DNA from: RGIG5579 sp045601445
GTDB taxonomy: Bacteria > Bacillota > Clostridia > Oscillospirales > SIG627
Direction: 5' to 3'
NCBI GenBank assembly: GCA_045601445.1
Contig: JAZRZQ010000001.1
Span: 1-5,420, forward strand
Length of the DNA stretch: 5,420 bases
The position numbers and the translations under genes were made by a program. A model generated the notes under the pieces. The model saw only the letters and a program-made list of their open reading frames with translations. It made no database searches and had not been told where the DNA came from. Shown piece after piece: positions 1-5,045 of this stretch; position 1 is the first letter of the stretch; each line of letters begins with the position of its first letter.

Positions 1-1275
1 ACGATCCGACTTCTCTTTTTTTGCAAGTGTGTCTTTACGCAGTACGAGCTTCGGCTCTTCCGTTCCCTGAACGGTCTTTTTCGTGATGATGACCTTTTCC
101 ACGTCACGACGATCGGGCATTTGATACATAATCGGCTGCAGGAAGCCCTCTAAAATAGACCGCAATCCGCGCGCACCGGTGTTTTGCGCCTTCGCCATTG
201 AGGCGATCTCGGCAAAAGCGTCCTTGCGGAACTCCAATTCGATCTCGTCGTAGCGGAACAGCTTTTGATATTGACGAATGAGCGCGTTTTTCGGCTCGGT
301 CAAAATGCGGATCAGACTCTCCTCGTCCAGCGCATCCAGCGGCACGACCACGGGGATTCTGCCCACCAGCTCGGGAATGATGCCGAACTTGACCAAATCG
401 TGAGGAACGATCTTTTTTAAGGTTGCCGTATCGCCGTCGGAAGCGCTCGCGGTCTTATCATCCTGCAAAAAGCCGATCGTCTGCTTGCCCTGACGCTTTT
501 GGATAATCTCTTCCATTCCGTCGAAGGCACCGCCGCAAATGAAGAGAATGTTCTTGGTATCAATGCGGATAAATTCCTGATTGGGATGCTTTCTGCCTCC
601 CTGCGGAGGAACGTTGGCAACCGTACCTTCGAGAATTTTCAGCAGAGCCTGCTGAACGCCCTCGCCGGATACGTCGCGCGTGATCGAGCGATTCTCACTG
701 CGTCTGGCTACTTTGTCGATCTCGTCGATATAGATGATGCCCTTTTGTGCCTTTTCCACGTCAAAATCAGCGGCTTGGATCAAGCGGAGCAGAATGTTTT
801 CCACGTCCTCGCCGACGTATCCTGCCTCCGTGAGCGTGGTGGCGTCGGCAATGGCAAACGGCACCTCGAGCGTCTTGGCGAGCGTTTGGGCAAGATAGGT
901 CTTGCCGCATCCCGTTGCCCCGATGAGAAGCACGTTGCTCTTTTGGATCTCGACTCCGTCCTCCTCGGATTGCATCAGGCGCTTATAGTGATTATATACG
1001 GCTACGGACAGAGCGATCTTTGCCTGATCCTGCCCGACCACGTATTCATCCAGCTTTTTCTTGATCTCGGACGGATGCGGCAAGCGGGCGGGACAAAAGC
1101 TCTTGTCCTTGTCGCTCTTTTTGTCCTTGGGGCGGTATTGATCGATCAGATCACTGCACAGCGCCACGCATTCGTCACAGATAAAAACGCCCCTCGGGCC
1201 GGGGATGAGGAAGGAAACCTGTTCTTCCGTTTTGGAGCAGAAGGAACAGCTCGGAATGTTTTTTTGATTGGCCAT
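1..1275 (-). CDS. clpX: ATP-dependent Clp protease ATP-binding subunit ClpX (3' end cut by window edge)
   Basis: ClpX is a hexameric AAA+ unfoldase that recognises degradation tags, unfolds substrates with ATP and threads them into ClpP. The reading frame stays open from ATG at 1275 to base 1 (425 codons). Family lengths are about 420-425, so only a few C-terminal residues and the stop should be missing. Visible parts, in order: an N-terminal zinc-binding domain with Cys10, Cys13, Cys33 and Cys36; Walker A GATGCGKT at 119-126 (Lys125); pore-1 loop GYVG at 152-155; Walker B IIYIDE ending at Glu185; the RKH loop at 228-230; the ClpP-docking IGF tripeptide at 267-269; an arginine finger in GRIP (Arg306); and sensor-2 GARGLRS (Arg369). 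Numbering follows E. coli ClpX almost residue for residue. The start has an AGGGAG ribosome site 5 nt upstream. It lies 77 bp behind clpP and probably shares its transcript. The Ala at Walker A position 2, where Pro is usual, is a mild oddity. Identification is certain. Confidence 0.98.
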   Translation of the reverse strand, partial: MANQKNIPSCSFCSKTEEQVSFLIPGPRGVFICDECVALCSDLIDQYRPKDKKSDKDKSFCPARLPHPSEIKKKLDEYVVGQDQAKIALSVAVYNHYKRLMQSEEDGVEIQKSNVLLIGATGCGKTYLAQTLAKTLEVPFAIADATTLTEAGYVGEDVENILLRLIQAADFDVEKAQKGIIYIDEIDKVARRSENRSITRDVSGEGVQQALLKILEGTVANVPPQGGRKHPNQEFIRIDTKNILFICGGAFDGMEEIIQKRQGKQTIGFLQDDKTASASDGDTATLKKIVPHDLVKFGIIPELVGRIPVVVPLDALDEESLIRILTEPKNALIRQYQKLFRYDEIELEFRKDAFAEIASMAKAQNTGARGLRSILEGFLQPIMYQMPDRRDVEKVIITKKTVQGTEEPKLVLRKDTLAKKEKSDR

Positions 1276-1308
1276 ATTCTCTCCCTTAACAGCGATAATT
1301 TGATAGGG

Positions 1309-1340
1309 AACGCCGAGCAAGCGAAAACTTACTCGGCGTT
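1309..1340 (-). other. Intercistronic RNA hairpin between clpP and clpX
   Basis: In the minus-strand transcript, AACGCCGAGUAAG pairs with CUUGCUCGGCGUU around a UUUUCG hexaloop. This gives 13 continuous pairs, one of them U-G. Read as plus-strand RNA, the U-G pair becomes a C-A mismatch, so the structure fits the clpP-clpX mRNA best. No U-run follows on the minus strand, so it does not look like a normal intrinsic terminator for clpP. The plus-strand sense does end in a T-rich stretch, but no plus-strand gene lies upstream of it. A role in mRNA processing, 3'-end stability or setting the clpP:clpX ratio is inferred. Confidence 0.7.
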
Positions 1341-1352
1341 TTCATTTGTTTA

Positions 1353-1937
1353 TTATGCTCTCTTGTCGATCACTTTATCAATCAATCCGTATTCAACTGC
1401 CTGCTGAGCGGTGAGAAAATTATCACGCTCGGTATCGCGGATGATCTCCTCCATACTCTTGCCGGTATTGGCGGCGAGGATGCGGTTGAGAGTTTCCTTG
1501 GTGTGAAGCAGATGGTCGGCGTGGATCTTGATATCGGTCGCCTGACCCTGCATTCCGCCCAAGGGCTGATGAATCATGATCTCCGAATGGGGAAGAGCAA
1601 TGCGCTTTCCCTTCGCACCGGAGGAAAGGAGAAACGCGCCCATGCTGGCGGCACATCCGATGCAGATGGTGGAAACGTCGCATTTGATATAGTTCATCGT
1701 GTCATAGATCGCCATTCCCGCGGAAACCGATCCGCCGGGGCTGTTGATGTAAAGACAGATGTCCTTGTCCGGGTCCTGTGCCTCCAGATACAGAAGCTGT
1801 GCGACCACGAGACTGGCGGTTGTGTCGTTGACTTCGTCACAAAGGAAAACCACGCGGTCATTCAAAAGGCGGGAATAGATATCGTAACTTCTTTCGGAAT
1901 GTCCGGTTTGTTCTACGACCATTGGTACGAGTGCCAT
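1353..1937 (-). CDS. clpP: ATP-dependent Clp protease proteolytic subunit ClpP
   Basis: ClpP is the self-compartmentalising serine peptidase that stacks as two heptameric rings and degrades proteins fed by ClpX or another Clp ATPase. The start chosen is the ATG at 1937 (MALVPMVVEQT, 194 aa), because it sits 8 nt behind a perfect AGGAGG. An in-frame ATG two codons upstream (1943) is only 2 nt from that site, too close for normal initiation. With this start the catalytic triad is Ser98 (GCAASMGAF), His123 (MIHQPLGG) and Asp172 (TERDNFLT), the same numbers as Bacillus subtilis ClpP. The SPGG turn that helps form the oxyanion hole is at about 66-69. There is no long propeptide. The residue three before the catalytic Ser is Cys95, where Met or Gln is common; this should be neutral. 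It is the second gene of tig-clpP-clpX, 44 bp after tig. Confidence 0.98.
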   Translation of the reverse strand: MALVPMVVEQTGHSERSYDIYSRLLNDRVVFLCDEVNDTTASLVVAQLLYLEAQDPDKDICLYINSPGGSVSAGMAIYDTMNYIKCDVSTICIGCAASMGAFLLSSGAKGKRIALPHSEIMIHQPLGGMQGQATDIKIHADHLLHTKETLNRILAANTGKSMEEIIRDTERDNFLTAQQAVEYGLIDKVIDKRA

Positions 1938-1945
1938 AAGCATAA

Positions 1946-1951
1946 CCTCCT
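1946..1951 (-). promoter_or_regulatory. clpP ribosome binding site, decides the start
   Basis: A perfect AGGAGG in the minus-strand message lies 2 nt before the ATG at 1943 and 8 nt before the in-frame ATG at 1937. The spacing selects the second ATG, which also gives the usual MALVP N-terminus of ClpP. Confidence 0.85.
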
Positions 1952-1981
1952 ATTCGTTTGCTTTATTGGTGGTGTAACGGT

Positions 1982-3415
1982 TTACTCATCCTTTTTCGCG
2001 GAAGTCTTTTTTGCGGGAGCTTTCTTTTCCGCGCCCTCGGCCTTCTTTGCAGGTGTCTTCTTGGCAGGAGCCTTCTTTTCCGCACCCTCAGCCTTCTTTG
2101 CGGGAGCCTTCTTGGCGGGGGCCTTCTTCTCCTCGGCTTCGGTGATGACGGCGGTGGACTTGATGAGATCAACTGCCTTGCGGGCGTTGACGTCCTTGCG
2201 AATGATGTCCTCGGGAATAAATTCCTTGGCCTTTTCTGCTTCGATCTGGTAGGACTCGGCTACTCTTGCATACTCGGCCTCAACCTCCTCGGCGGAGATC
2301 TCAAAGCCCTCGGCCTTGGCAATGGCCTCCAGCGCGAGCGTAGCCTTGACCTGACGCTCGGCCTGCGGACGGAACTCTTCCATCATCTTGGCCTTGGTCA
2401 TACCGGTATACTGCAGGTACATATCCATCGACAGGCCCTGCTGTGCCAGACGGTTCTCGTAATCGTGGAACATATTCTCGCATTCGTTGTCAAACATACA
2501 AGCGGGAATCTCGCCTTCCATCTTTTCGATGATCGCGGTCAGAAGCTGCTCCTCGACCTTGTGATCTGCCTCGTCTGCGTATCTCTTCTCTATTTTAGCC
2601 TTGATGTCCTTCTTATATGCAGCCAAGGTGTCAAATTCGGAAACGTCCTTTGCAAATTCATCGTCAAGCTCGGGCAGCTCAACCTTTTCGATGCCGTTCA
2701 GGCTGACCTTGAATACGGCCTCCTTGCCCTTGAGCTCTTCTGCATGGTAGTCCTCGGGGAAGGTCACGGTCACGTCAAAGCTGTCGCCGATCTTGTGGCC
2801 GACCACCTGCTCCTCAAAGCCGGGGATAAACTGGCCGCTGCCGAGTCTGAGGTGATGCGCCTCGTCCTTTCCGCCTTCAAAGGGCTTGTCACCGACAAAG
2901 CCTTCGTAGTCAATGATGGCAATGTCGTCCTTCTCAGCCGCACGGTCGGTGATCTCGATGGTTCTGGAGTTTCTCTGACGAACTCTCTCCAGTTCTGCGT
3001 CGATCTCAGCCTTTGCAACCTTCTTTACGGTCTTTTCTGCTTTGATGCCCTTGTAGTTCTTTACGGTGATCTCGGGTTTGGTGTAATACTTTGCGGTCAA
3101 AGCAACGCCGTTATCGTCAATGTCGCCAAGTTCCAGCTCGGGCTGGCTGACAACGTCAATCTTTGCTTCCTTAACTGCTTCTTCCAGAACAGAAGGGAGA
3201 AGCTCGTTGAGAGCATCTTCGTAGAAAATGCCCTTCCCGTACATTTTCTCAACAATGGCACGGGGAGCCTTGCCCTTGCGGAAACCGGGTACGGAAATTT
3301 TGCTTGCCTGCTTCTTGAAGACCTTGTTTACCTGTGCTTCGAAATCGGCCTTGGGAATCTGGATCTCCAAAATAGATTGATTGGTTTCGCCTTGTTTTAC
3401 GCTCTTCAAAATCAT
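1982..3415 (-). CDS. tig: Trigger factor (ribosome-associated chaperone/prolyl isomerase) with Lys-rich repeat tail
   Basis: Trigger factor binds the ribosome beside the exit tunnel and shields and folds nascent chains. The ATG at 3415 is taken as the start (477 aa) because AGGAG lies 9 nt upstream; an in-frame TTG at 3424 abuts that site and is rejected. An N-terminal ribosome-binding domain carries the signature GFRKGKAP at 44-51. A central FKBP-type PPIase domain at about 163-243 includes DYEGFVGDKPFEGG and LGSGQFIPGFEEQVVG. A helical C-terminal chaperone domain runs to about residue 427. Family members are usually about 430 aa long. The extra roughly 50 residues (428-477) are almost only Lys, Ala, Pro, Glu and Gly, with nine KK pairs and a net charge near +10, in 17-residue repeats. 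It heads the tig-clpP-clpX operon behind a consensus promoter. The family call is certain; the function of the tail is unknown. Confidence 0.98.
   Translation of the reverse strand: MILKSVKQGETNQSILEIQIPKADFEAQVNKVFKKQASKISVPGFRKGKAPRAIVEKMYGKGIFYEDALNELLPSVLEEAVKEAKIDVVSQPELELGDIDDNGVALTAKYYTKPEITVKNYKGIKAEKTVKKVAKAEIDAELERVRQRNSRTIEITDRAAEKDDIAIIDYEGFVGDKPFEGGKDEAHHLRLGSGQFIPGFEEQVVGHKIGDSFDVTVTFPEDYHAEELKGKEAVFKVSLNGIEKVELPELDDEFAKDVSEFDTLAAYKKDIKAKIEKRYADEADHKVEEQLLTAIIEKMEGEIPACMFDNECENMFHDYENRLAQQGLSMDMYLQYTGMTKAKMMEEFRPQAERQVKATLALEAIAKAEGFEISAEEVEAEYARVAESYQIEAEKAKEFIPEDIIRKDVNARKAVDLIKSTAVITEAEEKKAPAKKAPAKKAEGAEKKAPAKKTPAKKAEGAEKKAPAKKTSAKKDE
1991..2140 (-). repeat. Tandem 51-bp coding repeats in the trigger factor tail
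   Basis: Two adjacent 17-codon units (2092-2042 and 2041-1991) encode AEGAEKKAPAKKTPAKK and AEGAEKKAPAKKTSAKK. A related 16-codon unit (2140-2093) encodes EAEEKKAPAKKAPAKK. The two full units differ at 11 of 51 bases, yet the proteins differ at one residue only (Pro to Ser). The KK pairs recur with spacing 5, 5, 7 through all three units. Confidence 0.9.
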
Positions 3416-3424
3416 TTTTCTCAA

Positions 3425-3429
3425 CTCCT
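3425..3429 (-). promoter_or_regulatory. tig ribosome binding site, decides the start
   Basis: AGGAG in the minus-strand message is 9 nt before the ATG at 3415 and directly touches the in-frame TTG at 3424. The spacing favours the ATG, which removes three residues from the longest open frame. Confidence 0.8.
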
Positions 3430-3465
3430 GAAGTCTTTTGTTGTAGATGAAAATCTATCTGTATA

Positions 3466-3494
3466 ATTATATACACGTTGAGAAAATTTGTCAA
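3466..3494 (-). promoter_or_regulatory. Consensus SigA-type promoter of the tig-clpP-clpX operon
   Basis: On the minus strand, TTGACA (3494-3489) and TATAAT (3471-3466) are separated by exactly 17 bp, so both hexamers match the housekeeping consensus 6/6. Transcription should start near 3459, giving a leader of about 45 nt before the tig ATG. The first bases of that leader can form a small stem, UAGAU/AUCUA with a UUUC loop (3457-3444). This predicts strong constitutive expression unless a repressor acts on it. Confidence 0.92.
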
Positions 3495-3536
3495 GACACC
3501 CATCATAAAAAAGGCTTTTTGCTCAAACTTTGTCAA
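3483..3536. repeat. Direct repeat AAA(A/C)TTTGTCAA, two copies 42 bp apart
   Basis: AAAATTTGTCAA (3483-3494) and AAACTTTGTCAA (3525-3536) agree at 11 of 12 bases and lie on the same strand, about four helical turns apart. The first copy contains the tig -35 box (TTGACA read on the minus strand). The second sits upstream of that promoter. The pair could be regulator half-sites or AT-rich chance. Confidence 0.5.
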
Positions 3537-3537
3537 T
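3521..3537 (+). promoter_or_regulatory. Possible CtsR-like operator upstream of tig
   Basis: The known CtsR operator of Bacillota is two heptads, (A/G)GTCAAA, spaced by 3 bp. Here GCTCAAA (6/7), a 3-bp spacer CTT and TGTCAAT (5/7) fit that layout. The site is 27 bp upstream of the tig -35 box, and clp genes are classical CtsR targets. The spacer lacks the usual central A, and the second heptad is weak. No ctsR gene is in the window, so this is tentative. Confidence 0.3.
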
Positions 3538-3561
3538 TTTTCTCCCCGATTTGTGCAAAAA

Positions 3562-3589
3562 GCAAAAAAAGAACCGGTATTTTTCTTGC
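3562..3589. promoter_or_regulatory. 28-bp imperfect palindrome, candidate deo operator
   Basis: The palindrome is centred at 3575/3576 on ACCGGT. The outer arms are GCAAAAAAA on the left and TTTTTCTTGC on the right, and 11 of 14 position pairs are complementary. Its right arm enters the -35 box of the deoC promoter (3586-3591), so a bound protein would block RNA polymerase. It does not match a regulator site I know. A repressor sensing a nucleoside or deoxyribose phosphate, as in other deo operons, is an inference. Confidence 0.45.
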
Positions 3590-3614
3590 GCGGTGGAGCG
3601 TAAAGTGGTATAAT
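3586..3614 (+). promoter_or_regulatory. Extended -10 promoter of the deoC-deoD-deoB operon
   Basis: TATAAT (3609-3614) is preceded by TGG (3606-3608), a full extended -10 element. Seventeen bp upstream lies TTGCGC (3586-3591), a weak -35 match of 3/6. Transcription should start near 3621, about 25 nt before the deoC ATG. A perfect -10 with a weak -35 is common at regulated promoters. Confidence 0.8.
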
Positions 3615-3645
3615 ATAAGGGTAAATCGACTGCTCGGAGGTATTT

Positions 3646-4332
3646 ATGACCGATCGTGAAATTCTTGCACGGGTGGATCACACCCTGCTTTCCGTGACCG
3701 CCACGGAACAAGAGATCCGTGACCTTTGCGACGATGCCGTTACCTACGGAACCGCATCCGTTTGCATTCCGCCCTCTTACGTTGCCTTTGCCGCAAAGCA
3801 TCTGCGGGGCAGGATCCGCGTCTGCACCGTCATCGGCTTTCCCAACGGGTATAACACCGCGGAGGTGAAGGCGTTCGAGGCGGCGAAGGCCGTGTCCGAC
3901 GGAGCGGACGAGATCGATATGGTGATCAACGTAGGCTTTCTCAAGGACGGAAAAACGGAGGAAGTGAAGGCGGAGATCGCCGCCGTCCGACGCGCCACCG
4001 AGGGAAAGATCCTGAAGGTGATCGTGGAGACCTGTCTTCTGACCGAGGAAGAAAAGATCGCCATGTGCCGCATCGTCGGTGAGGCGGGGGCGGATTATAT
4101 CAAAACAAGCACCGGCTTTTCCATCGGCGGCGCTACTTTCGAGGACGTGGCACTTTTTGCAAAGCACGTGAAAAAGCCTCTTCGCATCAAGGCGGCAGGC
4201 GGGATCAAGACCCTTGCGGATGCCGAGAAATTTCTTTCTCTCGGAGCAGATCGCCTGGGCACCAGCCGCGTCGTCAAGATCATCAAAACCGAAAAGGAGA
4301 AAAGCGATGACCTATCCCACACCGCATATTAA
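3646..4332 (+). CDS. deoC: Deoxyribose-phosphate aldolase (DERA)
   Basis: DeoC is a class I aldolase that cleaves 2-deoxyribose-5-phosphate into glyceraldehyde-3-phosphate and acetaldehyde, the last step of deoxynucleoside breakdown. The ATG is preceded by GGAGG with 5 nt spacing. The product has 228 aa; short bacterial DERAs are about 220. The TIM-barrel hallmarks are present: DHTLL at 11-15, VCTVIGFPNGYN at 59-70, Asp91 in EIDMVINVG, the Schiff-base Lys153 in DYIKTSTGFS, and the second active-site Lys182 in IKAAGGIKT. The phosphate-binding end is LGADRLGTSR at 199-208. The last 26 bp overlap deoD, so the final residues (about SDDLSHTAY) are read in the frame that deoD does not use. This tail is probably unstructured and tolerated. 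Its position first in the operon, with both partner enzymes behind it, supports a catabolic role. Confidence 0.97.
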   Translation: MTDREILARVDHTLLSVTATEQEIRDLCDDAVTYGTASVCIPPSYVAFAAKHLRGRIRVCTVIGFPNGYNTAEVKAFEAAKAVSDGADEIDMVINVGFLKDGKTEEVKAEIAAVRRATEGKILKVIVETCLLTEEEKIAMCRIVGEAGADYIKTSTGFSIGGATFEDVALFAKHVKKPLRIKAAGGIKTLADAEKFLSLGADRLGTSRVVKIIKTEKEKSDDLSHTAY

Positions 4333-5041
4333 TTGCACCCCTTCTGATTTTGCAAAGACCGTTTTGATGCCCGGCGACCCCCTGCGGGCAAAATTCATTG
4401 CCGAAAACTTTTTGGAAGCGCCGCGCCTTGTGAATAACGTCCGCGGAATTCAGGGCTATACGGGACGCTTTGAGGGGGAAATGATCTCGGTGATGGCAAG
4501 CGGTATGGGTATGCCCTCCATTGCCATTTATTCCCACGAGCTTTATTCCGTCTTCGGAGTAGAGAACATCGTTCGCATCGGCTCGGCGGGAGCCATGCAG
4601 GAAAGGATCCGCGTGCGGGATATCGTTTTGGGTGCAGGCGCCTGCACCAATTCCCGTATGGCTGAAAATTTCCGTTTGCCGGGCACCTTTGCCCCCATTG
4701 CCTCCTTTGATCTTCTGCGGATCTTCGTGGAGGAATCCGAGAAAATGGGACTTCGCTTCCACGTGGGAAATCTGCTTTCCTCCGATACCTTTTACAACGA
4801 CGAGGAAGGGCTTCGACCCGATGAGACCTCCCTTGCCCTTTGGGGCAAAATGGGTGTTTTGGCTGTGGAAATGGAGGCAGCGGCGCTGTATATGAACGCC
4901 GCCCGTCTCGGCAAAAGAGCCATTGCCGTCTGCACCGTTTCCGACCACCTGATCACGGGAGAAGCCACCGGCGCCGAGGAGCGGCAGAATTCCTTTACCG
5001 ATATGATGATGCTGGCACTGCGCGCAGCTCTGCGTTTCTGA
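4307..5041 (+). CDS. deoD: Purine-nucleoside phosphorylase, DeoD (hexameric) type
   Basis: DeoD uses phosphate to split purine ribo- and deoxyribonucleosides into base and (deoxy)ribose-1-phosphate. The ATG at 4307 is chosen over an upstream in-frame ATG at 4214 because AGGAG (4295-4299) lies 7 nt before it and the protein then begins MTYPTPHIN, as E. coli DeoD begins MATPHIN. The product has 244 aa, the normal family length. Visible residues by homology: His7; phosphate-site MPGDPLRAK at 21-29 (Arg27); Arg46 in NNVRG; GMGMPS at 66-71; Arg90 and Ser93 in RIGSAGA; nucleoside-binding VEMEAA at 187-192; catalytic Asp213 in TVSDH; and Arg226 in GAEERQ. The substrate-binding residues are intact, so the gene should be active. 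It overlaps deoC by 26 bp and lies 4 bp before deoB. It is the DeoD type, not the trimeric PunA type that accompanies deoB in Bacillus subtilis. Confidence 0.97.
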   Translation: MTYPTPHINCTPSDFAKTVLMPGDPLRAKFIAENFLEAPRLVNNVRGIQGYTGRFEGEMISVMASGMGMPSIAIYSHELYSVFGVENIVRIGSAGAMQERIRVRDIVLGAGACTNSRMAENFRLPGTFAPIASFDLLRIFVEESEKMGLRFHVGNLLSSDTFYNDEEGLRPDETSLALWGKMGVLAVEMEAAALYMNAARLGKRAIAVCTVSDHLITGEATGAEERQNSFTDMMMLALRAALRF

Positions 5042-5045
5042 TCCG

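Noticed and set aside
1301..1350. Plus-strand intrinsic terminator reading through the clpP-clpX gap
   Set aside because: The stem is followed by T-rich sequence in that sense, but no plus-strand transcript is expected and pairing is worse on that strand (C-A mismatch).
499..1407. Long plus-strand open frame (302 codons) opposite clpX
   Set aside because: It is antisense to a clear ClpX with all motifs intact, has no ribosome site and no recognisable domain. It is a codon-bias shadow.
1958..3466. 502-codon plus-strand open frame opposite tig
   Set aside because: It is the mirror of the trigger factor gene; its Leu/Phe-rich product reflects antisense Lys/Glu codons. It has no supporting start signal.
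3531..3536. Second minus-strand TTGACA as another tig promoter
   Set aside because: No -10 like hexamer occurs at 16-18 bp; the bases there are CTTTTT. It is kept only as part of the direct repeat.
3514..3563. Inverted repeat GCTTTTTGC / GCAAAAAGC with a 32-bp loop as a terminator
   Set aside because: No gene ends here because both operons point away. The stem is AT-rich and the loop long, so chance in an AT-rich spacer is likely.
3447..3659. 70-codon plus-strand open frame across the divergent region
   Set aside because: It has no Shine-Dalgarno, begins upstream of the deo promoter and runs into deoC in another frame. The region is better explained by promoters.
4214..4306. Upstream ATG extension of deoD
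   Set aside because: It would add 31 residues absent from the family and lies within deoC. The ATG at 4307 has a good ribosome site and the family N-terminus.
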